NCBI RefSeq assembly: GCF_016812035.1 | Contig: NZ_CP069178.1 | Span: 992,001-1,056,000, forward strand | Direction: 5' to 3' | DNA: 64,000 bases | From: Bulleidia sp. zg-1006 | GTDB taxonomy: Bacteria; Bacillota_I; Bacilli_A; Erysipelotrichales; Erysipelotrichaceae | In this document: positions 44,589 to 53,945 of the stretch, in pieces | Layout: each line of letters begins with the position of its first letter | How positions within the stretch are numbered: position 1 is the first letter of the stretch | The notes under the pieces: generated by a model | Database searches by the model: none | What the model saw: only the letters and a program-made list of their open reading frames with translations | Told to the model about the DNA's origin: nothing | Translations under genes and position numbers: made by a program

Positions 44589-45842
44589 TTAAATTTCCAA
44601 TAACAGCCTGATTGCTTCGACATATATAGCATACGCTTTTCTTAATGAGTCGATGGACATTTGTTCATTAGGCATATGTGGTTTCGGATCATCCCAAGGA
44701 AATGAGGCACCAAAAGCAACGCCGCAATCCATGACTCGGGCATAAGACGCACCACCTTTAGTTAAGACATCTGCCTTTTGTTTCATCACCGTCTCATAGG
44801 CTGTCTTAAGTTTTTGAATAAGTTCACTTTCTTCTGCGACATAGAGAGGTTGTTTTTCACGAATCACTTCATATTCAAAATCATAAAGTGATTTCATTAC
44901 TTCAAGATTGCCGATAATCTCTTGCTTATTGGTGGATATCGGATATCGAAAATCAACATTTAAAATCACTTGGTCTTCATCACTATTTAAAGACATCAAA
45001 CAAGCGCTTAGTTTTCCCATTGCGAAGTGTTCTGAATGGAATTTTGTGTTGTTTAAATAGGGATTATGATAAAAGAAATCTCTAATAAGCTTTGCCCAAG
45101 CTCTTTCAGCAATAGCTTGACCATCTAAATCATCCAATAATTTATCAATGGAATTATCCCCCCGTTGTGGGTTGCGTGATAATATTTTATCCCCTGTATA
45201 ACTTTTATTATTAAACTTTAAATCATGGCAGATATAATTGACGATAGGGGTTGAACTTATTTTATCGTGGACTTCATTTTTAAACTTAAGTGAAAAGCAA
45301 ATAATTCCTTTTTCGCCATTAACGATTGGAAAATTACCATCGGGAGAAAAGCCGAGCTCCGGTTGTGCGTGGTGTTGGAAGTAATACTCCATGCATTCCC
45401 AAGTTGTTTCTTCCGCACCGCCGGCAATGATTCGGACGCTTCTTTTAGGTTCTTGTGCCCTATCGTAGGCTTCTTTGGCTGCATAAAGTGCACATAACAA
45501 AGGACCTTTGTCATCATTGACACCTCTAGCAATTAACAAATCCCCTTCTCGGCTTAGTTGGAAAGGATCATGTCTCCATGCCTTTAAATCTGTCACTTCA
45601 ACAACATCTAAATGCCCTAAAATGCCTAGTTCTCTTTCATTATCACCTAGTTGGGCATAGACGGCATAACCATCAACATCGCCTGTTTTAAATCCCAATC
45701 TTTCAGCGATTTCTAAATACGTATCCATTGCGTTTCTAATACCTTTACCAAAAGGGGCATTAGCTGTTCGGGTTGATAAATCGCGGATGGATCTTTGTGC
45801 GATTAGTTTTGTTAAGTCATCTAAAAATTCTTTTTCATTCAT
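44589..45842 (-). CDS. M20-family dipeptidase (PepV/Sapep-like)
   Basis: Zinc dipeptidase. Metal ligands appear in ILGHLDVVEV (His, Asp), ARGVNDDKGPLLC (bridging Asp) and GGAEETTWECMEYYF (general base Glu-Glu). The lid domain lies at about 180-320, and the C-terminal GGASYARVMDCGVAFG plus PHMPNEQMS gives the last His. About 417 residues. The ATG at 45842 is chosen; the previous codon is TTG. Divergent from the PRD regulator, 73 bases apart. Confidence 0.9.
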   Translation of the reverse strand: MNEKEFLDDLTKLIAQRSIRDLSTRTANAPFGKGIRNAMDTYLEIAERLGFKTGDVDGYAVYAQLGDNERELGILGHLDVVEVTDLKAWRHDPFQLSREGDLLIARGVNDDKGPLLCALYAAKEAYDRAQEPKRSVRIIAGGAEETTWECMEYYFQHHAQPELGFSPDGNFPIVNGEKGIICFSLKFKNEVHDKISSTPIVNYICHDLKFNNKSYTGDKILSRNPQRGDNSIDKLLDDLDGQAIAERAWAKLIRDFFYHNPYLNNTKFHSEHFAMGKLSACLMSLNSDEDQVILNVDFRYPISTNKQEIIGNLEVMKSLYDFEYEVIREKQPLYVAEESELIQKLKTAYETVMKQKADVLTKGGASYARVMDCGVAFGASFPWDDPKPHMPNEQMSIDSLRKAYAIYVEAIRLLLEI

Positions 45843-45882
45843 CAATATTCATCCTTTCCTGTGATATAGTTAAATTAATGTT

Positions 45883-45928
45883 AGGAGGCTCTATGATACA
45901 ACAATAGGAGGTTCTATGATGCAACAAC
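45883..45928 (+). repeat. Tandem duplication of the ribosome-site/start region of the PRD regulator
   Basis: Two 23-base copies (45883-45905 and 45906-45928) match at 20 positions. Each contains AGGAGG-N4-ATG. The first ATG (45893) opens a four-codon ORF (M-I-Q-Q) whose TAG overlaps the second AGGAGG. The period is not a multiple of three, so the copies are out of frame. Confidence 0.75.
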
Positions 45929-47421
45929 GGCGCAAACAGTTACTCAATATTTTATGTGATCAAAACAATTACATTTCTAGTAGTCAATTAGCAGAGCAAT
46001 TAGATGTTTCCAATAAAACCATCCGAAACGATTTAGACTTAATTGAGCCTTTTTTAGCCCAATATGGTATAACGCTAGAAAGAAAAACAGGGTATGGTAT
46101 CCTACTTAATTGTAGTGAAAAACAGCAACATCAGTTAAAAATGCTCTTAGAGTCATACGATCAAGATCCTGATTTAAGCCCTAAAATAAGACAAGATGCG
46201 ATTGCTTTAACGCTTTTAACTGAAACAAATTACAACATGGACAATCTTTCTGAACTTTTTTATATTTCAAAATCAAGTGTTTATAGTGATATTAAATCGA
46301 TAGAAAAGTTATTTTTATATTACCATCTAACTTTACAAAGGTATGAAGATAAAACTTTTTATTTAAGTGGTAAAGAACGTGCCCTGCGCAATGCTATCTT
46401 TGATTTATTAGCCAAAGAACAGACCCTTCATATCCTTTTTAAAATTATTAAAAAAGAAAAAGGGGCTTGTAGTGGTGATTTTTTACATCCCGGTTTTGAT
46501 ATGACTGATGATGAGATTGCTTATCTTATTGAACATTTACCGGATTTCTCTTCTAAGTTTGATTCTATCAATAATTATGCACACTTTATTATTAGAATTC
46601 TCGTCATGATGTCGCGTCAGAAATTTTCTCCCACTGTCGAGATTTCAGAGACCTTCAAATTAGCCCTGCAAGAAAAACCTTATCTTGACGTCGCAAGCCA
46701 AATCATTGCCCTTTTAGAAAAGATTCAGAAAACCGAGTATCATGAACATGAATACTATTATTTGCAAGTTTATTTGTTGGCCTATCTAAATACTAAAGAA
46801 GAGAATAATTATCAAGTGGAACAATTTGTCAATCAATTGATAGTCACTTGGACAAGCCTTTTACCCCATGCTTTTGTGGCAGATATGCAATTAATTCAAA
46901 ATCTTTTAAATCACCTTAAACCAACAGCCATTCGCTTGGCACATGATATTATCATCCAAAATCCCCTTTTACCTGATATCGAGAAACAGTATAAAAATAC
47001 GTTTCGCATTGTTAAAAGGAGCATTGCCATGATTAATGATCCTTTTTGGAATCAGCTGGAAGAAAATGAGATGAGTTTTTTAGCCCTTCATCTCGCTTCG
47101 GCGATTGAACGTTTTAAAAAACCACTACGGACAATTCTGATTTGTACGATTGCCCCTTCCGGCGGTCAATTACTCAAATATCGTTTAGAACATAGCATTC
47201 CGGAAATTAAGATAGAGAAAATTATTCCCTATAATGAATTTAAAGAAATGGAGCATGACGCTGATTTACTGATCATTAACTCTCAAGCAACAAAAGAGAA
47301 TCAATATAAAACTCCTATACTTAGTATTAATGTACTTCCTTCTAAAGACGATCTTGATTATCTCAGAAATGAAATTTTGTATTACTACAATAAGAAAAAC
47401 GATCCGGAAAACATCACTTAA
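45916..47421 (+). CDS. PRD-containing transcriptional activator/antiterminator-like regulator (LicR/MtlR type)
   Basis: Sugar-responsive regulator. N-terminal helix-turn-helix (SSSQLAEQLDVSNKTIRNDL, about 20-45) and a second HTH/Mga-like part (NLSELFYISKSSVYSDIKSI, about 110-130), two PRD domains (about 175-400, sites of PTS phosphorylation) and a C-terminal EIIB-like domain with ILICTIAPSGGQLLKYRLE (phospho-Cys candidate). There is no EIIA domain. A duplicated start region precedes it. Neighbours suggest control of the PTS gene or of the operon at 47.4-51 kb. It ends in an 8-base convergent overlap with the YitT gene. Confidence 0.87.
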   Translation: MMQQRRKQLLNILCDQNNYISSSQLAEQLDVSNKTIRNDLDLIEPFLAQYGITLERKTGYGILLNCSEKQQHQLKMLLESYDQDPDLSPKIRQDAIALTLLTETNYNMDNLSELFYISKSSVYSDIKSIEKLFLYYHLTLQRYEDKTFYLSGKERALRNAIFDLLAKEQTLHILFKIIKKEKGACSGDFLHPGFDMTDDEIAYLIEHLPDFSSKFDSINNYAHFIIRILVMMSRQKFSPTVEISETFKLALQEKPYLDVASQIIALLEKIQKTEYHEHEYYYLQVYLLAYLNTKEENNYQVEQFVNQLIVTWTSLLPHAFVADMQLIQNLLNHLKPTAIRLAHDIIIQNPLLPDIEKQYKNTFRIVKRSIAMINDPFWNQLEENEMSFLALHLASAIERFKKPLRTILICTIAPSGGQLLKYRLEHSIPEIKIEKIIPYNEFKEMEHDADLLIINSQATKENQYKTPILSINVLPSKDDLDYLRNEILYYYNKKNDPENIT

Positions 47422-48052
47422 TCCGAGTCGTTTTTTCTATCGTTTTAACGATAATGCGTAACGAGATGAAACTCCAAAAGGAAACCGCAATATTACGATT
47501 GATGATACCGCTTAAAACAATAATGGTCGTATCAATCAAAGCAATCACTTTTGGCATAGCTAAGTTCCAATGAAAAAACGATTTAATTAAGGCAGCTAAT
47601 AAATCAGTTCCACCTGTACTTGCCTTGTTTTTAATGGAAATGCTGATAGAAATTCCAATGAAAACACCTGCAATCAATGCCGACAAGGCAAATGCCAATA
47701 TTGGAGAAAATTGACGCACTAAGTGTAATACATCCATTTTAGCCACAAGCCTCATCATCAATGAAGTCAATAGACTGATGCTTAAGGTTTTAATCCCAAA
47801 AGAGGCACCAAGTCGCAAAGAGCCGATAATGAATAATGGAATTGTAATACAGGGCACCATGTACTCTATGGGTAGCTTAATGATTCGTGCCAACACTAAA
47901 GCCAGTCCCGTTAAGCCCCCCGGCGCAAGATTATCAAAGACGAAAAAGAAGTTGACAGCAAGTGTGGTAAGTAAGGAAATCAAAATGATTGCTATCACTG
48001 TTTTCGCTTGCGCTTGTATTTTATTCAAGATTGTATTTTTGGCTTGCTGCAT
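47414..48052 (-). CDS. YitT-family membrane protein (short form)
   Basis: About 212 residues with five hydrophobic segments and the family phrase DNLAPGGLTGLALVLARI, and STGGTDLLAALI. It lacks the soluble DUF2179 domain of the 13.9 kb homologue. It is the last gene of the UPF0303/Fe-ADH/HAD/Rpe operon and overlaps the epimerase gene by about 30 bases, so coupling is likely. A transport role is possible but unproven. Confidence 0.8.
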   Translation of the reverse strand: MQQAKNTILNKIQAQAKTVIAIILISLLTTLAVNFFFVFDNLAPGGLTGLALVLARIIKLPIEYMVPCITIPLFIIGSLRLGASFGIKTLSISLLTSLMMRLVAKMDVLHLVRQFSPILAFALSALIAGVFIGISISISIKNKASTGGTDLLAALIKSFFHWNLAMPKVIALIDTTIIVLSGIINRNIAVSFWSFISLRIIVKTIEKTTRIK

Positions 48053-48737
48053 CAATTACCCTACGACAATTTTTATAACCGGCTACTAGTCCTTGTGGAT
48101 CTTTGAAAATAGCGGAAGATAAAACGATGACATCTGGATTACAGGCGATTAATTCATCCATGTTTTCTTGACGTAGACCACCATCAATTGCCAGTTCACA
48201 ATCAGGATTTTTCTCATCAATCATAACGCGAGCTCTTTTGACAAGGTCGGTTACACTTCTTCGCCAGCCCCAATTGTCTTTACCATCCGTTTCATCAACA
48301 CCATGGGTAACAATATGCAATCTATCAATATCGTAAATTGATTCTTCAACAAAGCATAGTGGTGTATAGCACCCCAAGGTTAAGCCGATTTTTAAATTCA
48401 ATTCACGACACCAATTAATGATATACGCAAGCTGTGCACCAATAAAATGCTCCGCCGGAATGATGAGCATTTGAGCACCTGCTTCAGCAATTTGTTCAAT
48501 AAACATACGGTCCATTGTGACCGTATAGATATGACATTCAATGGGGGCTTTTGTATAAGGACGAATCCCGGCAATCACTTGGTGACCTCCCATTAATTTC
48601 ATATTTTGTAAATCATGCATATCAGCGGCATCGGAGTGAATATAATCCGCTCCTGCATCGCTTACTTCTTTAACAATATCTGCAATATGCCCATAGTCAA
48701 CATGGGCTAAACCGGCTGCAATTTTAATGTGTTTCAT
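48021..48737 (-). CDS. Ribulose-phosphate 3-epimerase-like protein
   Basis: TIM-barrel of the Rpe/AlsE family, 238 residues. Family segments seen are YIHSDAADMHDL (metal Asp/His region), IECHIYTVTMDRMF (metal His), AEHFIGAQL, GLTLGCYTPL and LAIDGGLRQEN (metal Asp plus phosphate loop). Several positions differ from housekeeping Rpe (SDAAD replaces the usual D-V-M-D-G), so it probably epimerises a different keto-sugar phosphate. It is in one operon with a Fe-ADH and a HAD phosphatase. Confidence 0.75.
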   Translation of the reverse strand: MKHIKIAAGLAHVDYGHIADIVKEVSDAGADYIHSDAADMHDLQNMKLMGGHQVIAGIRPYTKAPIECHIYTVTMDRMFIEQIAEAGAQMLIIPAEHFIGAQLAYIINWCRELNLKIGLTLGCYTPLCFVEESIYDIDRLHIVTHGVDETDGKDNWGWRRSVTDLVKRARVMIDEKNPDCELAIDGGLRQENMDELIACNPDVIVLSSAIFKDPQGLVAGYKNCRRVIDAASQKYNLE

Positions 48738-48800
48738 AATTGTCCCTCCATCGTTATTATAAGTTGTTTTTATGTTGATAGTATATATTTAGGTACTGTA

Positions 48801-49526
48801 TTAATGCGGTAAGTTTAAAATCATGGCAATCGCTTTTGCAACTCCTTCATGACTATTATTTGAAACAATAGTATCCGCATATTCAAGTAAAAGTTTATCA
48901 CCATTACTCATCGCAAAACTACGTGTCGCTTTTTTAAATAAAGGCAAATCATTCATACCATCGCCAATGGCATAATAATGATTTTTCTGAAAGTGAAGAG
49001 CCTTATCTACCTGTTTACACGATATTTCCATACCCGCATCACCATACTCATAAACCTGTACAAAATCTTTCAGCGCTTGGGCATGCTTGTTTTGCTTAAG
49101 AATCACTACTTTTAAAATTTCACAAGACTTTATGTCTTCTATTTTATTGATTTGTTTTTTTGCCATTCCTTCATAAAAGAAACGTTCATCTTCATGGGTG
49201 TAATACACCGAATCCATTGATTTAAAAAAACAAGGTGCATTGTCATCGATCGTTTGATCAATCGCGATTAAATCTAAATAGGTAAGTGGCACACTTTTGA
49301 CCTTTTTTTCATTTTGACAATAAGCACCATTAAACGCCACGATGTTTAAGCGATCATCTAATTGTGCTTTGATTTTCATGACAAACGCATAGGGTCTACC
49401 AGAGCATAAATATATTTGATAACCGGCGTTTAGTGCCGTTTGGATTGCCTTTTGATTGGCTTGAGATACTTTTTTTTCATCATCCAGCAAAGTACCGTCT
49501 AGATCAATTGCAATGATTTTAGGCAT
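48801..49526 (-). CDS. Cof-type HAD hydrolase
   Basis: Predicted phosphatase. Motif I is IAIDLDGTLL (D7, D9), motif II is LCSGRPYAF and motif IV is AIGDGMNDLPLFKKA. 241 residues with the type IIB cap. It overlaps the alcohol dehydrogenase gene by 8 bases, so both are translated together. In this setting it may dephosphorylate the product of the pathway encoded by the operon. Confidence 0.85.
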   Translation of the reverse strand: MPKIIAIDLDGTLLDDEKKVSQANQKAIQTALNAGYQIYLCSGRPYAFVMKIKAQLDDRLNIVAFNGAYCQNEKKVKSVPLTYLDLIAIDQTIDDNAPCFFKSMDSVYYTHEDERFFYEGMAKKQINKIEDIKSCEILKVVILKQNKHAQALKDFVQVYEYGDAGMEISCKQVDKALHFQKNHYYAIGDGMNDLPLFKKATRSFAMSNGDKLLLEYADTIVSNNSHEGVAKAIAMILNLPH

Positions 49527-50631
49527 TTTTAATGATGGTCCTCAGTGTCTTAGCATCAGCAAAAGGTAAATGTTCCATTACAGGATGGGCTAATATTTTT
49601 TCTAATGTTTCTTCCTGCTCAATAAAGTTCATTAAAGTATGATGAAGTTGAATTTGTTCTAAGAAGCCCACAATATTTTCATATAAATCTTCACTACCAA
49701 ATACATAGTTTGAAATTGTTTGAAAAGCCGGTGTATTCTCTTTTTGACATGTTTGAATATAGGATGGATACAATGACGCAAGAATAGCACCATGAGCTCT
49801 ATTCGTATAACCCCCTATTACTTCAGCTAAAGGATGGGGAATTGAAGCGGCTGAATTAGATAAAGCACGACCTGCTACAAGAGAAGCAAGAGCCATCGCT
49901 TCTCTAAGTTCAAGATTATTAAGATCATTCATTAAAGCCGGTAATGTTTCAACAATCTTTTTCATCGCATGTAAAGCATCCTGTTGTGCCAATGGATTGG
50001 CATTCAAACTGACATAACTTTCAAAAGCATGCGTAAAAGCATCGAAGCCACTTTGGGCTGTTACTGAAGCGGGTAAGGTTAACATTAACTCCAGGTCAAT
50101 AAGGGTTTCTTTAGCCCGTATTTGTGGATGGAAGATGCTTAATTTTTCATCACCATAAGTTAAAACAGCAGCCTGAGTGATTTCTGATCCTGTTCCTGAT
50201 GTGGTTGGTGTAAGAATGAGTGGTAATACATCTTTGCGATCTTCATAATCGGTGTGGGGTGAGGTATACGTTGAAAATACATCCTGCCAATTAATATTGG
50301 TCTCTTTGGCAAGAAAAGAGATGGCTTTAGCACTATCCATCACACTGCCTCCACCTAAACCGAAGACAATGTCATAATCATTTTGTAACGTCAAGGCAAT
50401 GCCTTCCATAACATTTTCAACACTTGGATTGGCTTGAATATTAGAAAACTCATCAAAACGAATATCTTGGTCTACTAAAGACGCTCTTACAATTTTATAG
50501 GCTGATTCTAAAAAAGGTTCGCCATTATTAATAAATAAACAGCGCTTTCCATAACGGAATACAAGTTTTCCAATTTCTGATAAGCTTCCTACTCCATAAT
50601 TGACAATTGTTTTCTGTGAATATTTAAACAT
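49519..50631 (-). CDS. Iron-containing alcohol dehydrogenase
   Basis: NAD(P)-dependent group III dehydrogenase, 370 residues. FGLGGGSVMDSAKAISF binds the cofactor, LTPTTSGTGSEITQAAVL is the family core, and the metal ligands lie in SGFDAFTHAFESY (Asp, His), HPLAEVIGGYTNRAHG (two His). The substrate could be a small diol, butanol-like alcohol or sugar-derived alcohol. The start overlaps the stop of the upstream gene by one base. Confidence 0.9.
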   Translation of the reverse strand: MFKYSQKTIVNYGVGSLSEIGKLVFRYGKRCLFINNGEPFLESAYKIVRASLVDQDIRFDEFSNIQANPSVENVMEGIALTLQNDYDIVFGLGGGSVMDSAKAISFLAKETNINWQDVFSTYTSPHTDYEDRKDVLPLILTPTTSGTGSEITQAAVLTYGDEKLSIFHPQIRAKETLIDLELMLTLPASVTAQSGFDAFTHAFESYVSLNANPLAQQDALHAMKKIVETLPALMNDLNNLELREAMALASLVAGRALSNSAASIPHPLAEVIGGYTNRAHGAILASLYPSYIQTCQKENTPAFQTISNYVFGSEDLYENIVGFLEQIQLHHTLMNFIEQEETLEKILAHPVMEHLPFADAKTLRTIIKNA

Positions 50632-51044
50632 TATATGCCTCCTTCTATGCCTAATACTTCCAGAGCCATTTTATGATCCTCTTCAGGCGTTAGACCGGTG
50701 ATTGTTAGTGCACCAACACACTGTTCATTTTCATTAAAGATGGGTACTGAACCGGGCGTTAAACAATAAAACTGTTCTTGCAGACCATACTTAAGATAAA
50801 ATTTCGCTAAGTCACCCTGATTTTTTATACTTAAGTCTAAAGTGGATTGTTCAAATCGGATGCAAGTTTTGCGTTTTCTTTTAATCCAATTCCCTTTATC
50901 TAAGCTTAATTGAATGTCGCTATAATACAGAATTGTTTTACCATGTAAAAAAAGTTCATAGCCAATCACATTTTGCTCAGCACACAATCTTAATGCATAA
51001 GAAACACGTTCTATAAACTTTTTATCTACCACAAATTGTTTCAT
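50631..51044 (-). CDS. UPF0303/GlcG-HbpS-like protein
   Basis: A 137-residue protein of the haem-degrading-domain-like (GlcG/HbpS, UPF0303) group. WIKRKRKTCIRFEQSTLDL matches the typical WxxRKxxxxxxFxxSS phrase, and PGSVPIFNENEQCVGALTITGL the GG-type ligand loop. Function is unproven; members sit in propanediol/glycolate-type loci next to alcohol dehydrogenases. First gene of a five-gene operon and one-base-coupled to the Fe-ADH. Two Cys residues are far apart. Confidence 0.72.
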   Translation of the reverse strand: MKQFVVDKKFIERVSYALRLCAEQNVIGYELFLHGKTILYYSDIQLSLDKGNWIKRKRKTCIRFEQSTLDLSIKNQGDLAKFYLKYGLQEQFYCLTPGSVPIFNENEQCVGALTITGLTPEEDHKMALEVLGIEGGI

Positions 51045-51148
51045 GATGACACCTCCACTATCACTTTATCATTTTCCCCGAATGACTTTTTTATTTGTGT
51101 TTCTCATTGATGCGGTAGCTTTTAAACGAAATGGATTTCATACAAATG

Positions 51149-51188
51149 AAAAGGATTGACTTCTTCTATATACAAGAAATCAATCCCT
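51149..51188 (-). terminator. Terminator downstream of the flavodoxin gene
   Basis: A 13-bp stem with one mismatch (GGATTGA-TTCTT type arms), 7-base loop, followed by TTTTCATTT on the minus strand. A second short stem (CCCAA/TTGGG) lies at about 51220-51236. Confidence 0.6.
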
Positions 51189-51251
51189 ATGTACTAATGG
51201 ATCGTATATTTATTTTAACGCCCAAGAAATTGGGTGCCTATCATCGTCGAA

Positions 51252-51677
51252 TCAATCTAACTTTTCACTTAATACCTTTGCAAAACGCTTTGCGTCACTA
51301 ACATCCTCTGTTGTTGGACAATCTGAGTGAAAAGGCATAAAGCTTTCATGACAACAAAAATGGCGATTAATCACTTCAATATTTTGTCTTTCAAGCAGCT
51401 CTTTTAATTCCGAATATGCCCTTTCTATAAAGGTTGCGGTTGAAAAAATAACCACTTTCTTTACTTGGTCAGGGTGAAGTGTTTTCACAAATTCTTTTAC
51501 ATTAGGATCCAAACCAAACCAATACACGGAAGCACCTAGAAATAGAATATCTGCCTTTAGGACAGGATGACTAACATCCAAAGCATCCACATGAATTTGT
51601 TGAGCCATTGCTTCGGCTAACTTTTTAATACTACCTGTCTTACTAAAATAACGAATCGCTAATACTTTCCGGTTCAT
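51252..51677 (-). CDS. Flavodoxin-like protein
   Basis: 141-residue FMN-binding fold. The phosphate loop is IRYFSKTGSIKKLAEAM (about 8-24) and the second loop FLGASVYWFGLDPNVKEF (about 46-63), which differ from classical flavodoxins. A C-terminal pair of Cys (HFCCHESF) is unusual and could be redox active. It resembles small menaquinone-protoporphyrinogen or arsenate-like flavodoxin relatives; exact role not clear. Monocistronic. Confidence 0.8.
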   Translation of the reverse strand: MNRKVLAIRYFSKTGSIKKLAEAMAQQIHVDALDVSHPVLKADILFLGASVYWFGLDPNVKEFVKTLHPDQVKKVVIFSTATFIERAYSELKELLERQNIEVINRHFCCHESFMPFHSDCPTTEDVSDAKRFAKVLSEKLD

Positions 51678-51942
51678 GATTTTTTCCTCTTACTTTGACT
51701 ATTATAAACTTACTTCAATTTTTGGAAAGAGGTATTTTTTAAATTTCCCAAATAAACTCTAGGAGAATTAAAATTATGATAAGTTTTGCGTGTGTATATA
51801 TCACTGAGTTATTATTTCGCTTTTGAAGTTCTTATTCTCTCTAGTTATTTATGATGTATCGACATCACATCAATATCTCTCGTTTATGAAATCCTACCAA
51901 GGATGCTTAACTGGTTATAAAATCCCCTTTGAAAAGGCGACT

Positions 51943-52893
51943 TCAAATACCAGTTACCTTTCTTTTAGACCCTATTTTTTGTATAGCCAATAATAAAGCT
52001 CCCTCCAAAGGGGATTTCTTATAAGCACAATATTGGAAACCGGATTCTTTTAATTCCTTAGTCAATGGTTCTATTATGAATTCTTTCGCATTTAATAAAC
52101 CGCCTGTTAAGGACACAAAAACTTGTGTTTCATTAAAATGAAGTTGTCTTTTTAAAGCGACTGCATGTAACACAAGCTCCTTTGCGGCTAATTCATACAA
52201 TTTGATAGCCTCTTCATCCTTTAACCTAGCGGCCTCTAATACCACCTTTTGAAAAGAAGCGGTATTTCTTCTATTTTGTAGAAAATGCTTTTCAATGACT
52301 TTCACAAAATCCCAATCTTCAACCAAGGAATAATACTGATAGCACAAATCATATAAAGCCCCTTTTTTTAAGCGACCATCGGCTTCCTTACAAAAAAGCT
52401 CTAGTCCTTTTTTAGCAATCCAATAACAACTTCCTTCATCACCAATTTGTTCTGACCAGCCACCTACTCTAGCTATTTTCCCCTTTTCATCCATTCCATA
52501 GGCAATGGAACCGGTTCCTGACACAATATTTATTCCGGGACAGCCATCTAAAGCTCCAAAATAAGCAACCACACCATCATTCACATAGATTTTGTTAGGA
52601 ATCTTCAGACTTTCATTTAAAGCTCTTTCTATTGAATTATCTAATTCTCTATTTTCCCCATAACAAGGTAATCCAAAACAAATTGCCTCTACTTCTTCCA
52701 TCGAAATTCCCGATGATTTCAACAAAGTTGCTATACCACTCTGTATAATTTCTTTACATGTTTCTATGCCATATTCATGATAATTAATACTTGAAAGCTC
52801 TATATAAGACAAAATAATTCCATCTTTTTTAGAAAGAGCAAAAGCCGTTTTAGTTCCACCACCATCTACTCCCATTACATAGCTTTCTTTCAT
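51943..52893 (-). CDS. BadF/BadG-family ATPase (N-acetylglucosamine kinase-like)
   Basis: ASKHA kinase, 316 residues. MGVDGGGTKTAF is the phosphate-1 loop (7-18), YVNDGVVAYFGAL and INIVSGTGSIAYG the phosphate-2 region, GDEGSCYWIAKKGL the family loop and SLTGGLLN the adenosine motif. GlcNAc and glucosamine kinases of this family act on amino sugars, so it may phosphorylate the sugar released by the GH4 enzyme. It is the last gene of the LacI-controlled operon and overlaps the amidohydrolase gene by 4 bases. Confidence 0.83.
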   Translation of the reverse strand: MKESYVMGVDGGGTKTAFALSKKDGIILSYIELSSINYHEYGIETCKEIIQSGIATLLKSSGISMEEVEAICFGLPCYGENRELDNSIERALNESLKIPNKIYVNDGVVAYFGALDGCPGINIVSGTGSIAYGMDEKGKIARVGGWSEQIGDEGSCYWIAKKGLELFCKEADGRLKKGALYDLCYQYYSLVEDWDFVKVIEKHFLQNRRNTASFQKVVLEAARLKDEEAIKLYELAAKELVLHAVALKRQLHFNETQVFVSLTGGLLNAKEFIIEPLTKELKESGFQYCAYKKSPLEGALLLAIQKIGSKRKVTGI

Positions 52894-53945
52894 TTTTCCA
52901 AACCTTTCTTTTCAAACGTTTTTACATCTATATGCAAAAGCGAACAAGCATTTCTATAATAGATATCCTTTAATGCTTCATCCGGCAAGGAAATTCCATA
53001 AATGGAAAATCTTCCTTGGTCCGGTTTTTCCCCTTCTGGCTGATACGGAAAATATTCATCATCCGTTTCCAAAAACCGAAACATAACCTTCTGCAATCTC
53101 AAGTCTGTTGGAAGAGAATCGGTCCCATATAAAATACGCTTGGAGTACTTGGTAAAAAACCTTTTGGCAGAATATGGAACTCGTCCCACCTCTGCCACTC
53201 TAGCCGCTATATCCACAAACATATTAGGATACTTATCCAATTGTTCCGCTACCCAAGCTAAATTTTCTGCGTAACTGCCCATATGGGCAATCACAAACTT
53301 AGTCTTCGGATGCTCTTGAATCATTTTCTCTTGCATAGCCATCAATTCTTCAAAGCTAGGATATTTAGAGCGATCTGAAAAATTCCATTCTGGATTTTTA
53401 ATTAATTCTTCATACCTTTCATTGCTGCTGCTTAAAGGTCTGAAAAAGGCAATTGGATCCGCTATATGCACTAGAATTGGAATATCCAATTCAGCTGCCG
53501 TTTCATAAATAACATTTAATTTAGGATTATCCATTCGAATCCCTTTGTATAAAGTAATATTCTTCCATAATTTAATTCCCCTAGCTCCTTGGGTATAGGA
53601 CTCTAAAATGCTATTTCGGGTCATTTCCGGAAAATAAGGAGAATCAAACTCTGTAAAATCAATCCCCATAAAGGTTGTAATTCTATTTTTATAATTCCCG
53701 ATTTTCTCGTTCATTTTAACTAGTTCTTCCCCAAAAAAACCATCTAAATTGACAGAATGTTTAATATTCAAGGAATCTAGTTCAGCACAAAAAGTTTCGG
53801 TATCATACAAAAAATCATACTGATCTTTCAACAATAGTTTTCCCATATGAGTATGAAAGTCGATAACAGGGTATTTCGCTTGATCAATCTTTGTTTTTTT
53901 GACAACCGCCTCGCTGATAGGATTAAATTGTTCTAATGAAATCAT
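52890..53945 (-). CDS. Amidohydrolase family 2 protein
   Basis: TIM-barrel metal hydrolase, 351 residues. VIDFHTHMGKLL (metal His pair, about 28-38), the His in VHIADP, KFVIAHMGSYAENL (third His) and YGTDSLPTDL (metal Asp) are visible. Members are lactonases, decarboxylases or deacetylases; the reaction here is unknown. Because it is embedded between a sugar importer ATPase and a sugar kinase gene (4-base overlaps on both sides), it most likely acts on the imported carbohydrate, for example opening a lactone. Confidence 0.78.
   Translation of the reverse strand: MISLEQFNPISEAVVKKTKIDQAKYPVIDFHTHMGKLLLKDQYDFLYDTETFCAELDSLNIKHSVNLDGFFGEELVKMNEKIGNYKNRITTFMGIDFTEFDSPYFPEMTRNSILESYTQGARGIKLWKNITLYKGIRMDNPKLNVIYETAAELDIPILVHIADPIAFFRPLSSSNERYEELIKNPEWNFSDRSKYPSFEELMAMQEKMIQEHPKTKFVIAHMGSYAENLAWVAEQLDKYPNMFVDIAARVAEVGRVPYSAKRFFTKYSKRILYGTDSLPTDLRLQKVMFRFLETDDEYFPYQPEGEKPDQGRFSIYGISLPDEALKDIYYRNACSLLHIDVKTFEKKGLEK

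Noticed and set aside
45257-45532. 91-codon minus-strand ORF
   Set aside because: It is out of frame within the PepV-like gene, which shows intact metal-binding motifs.
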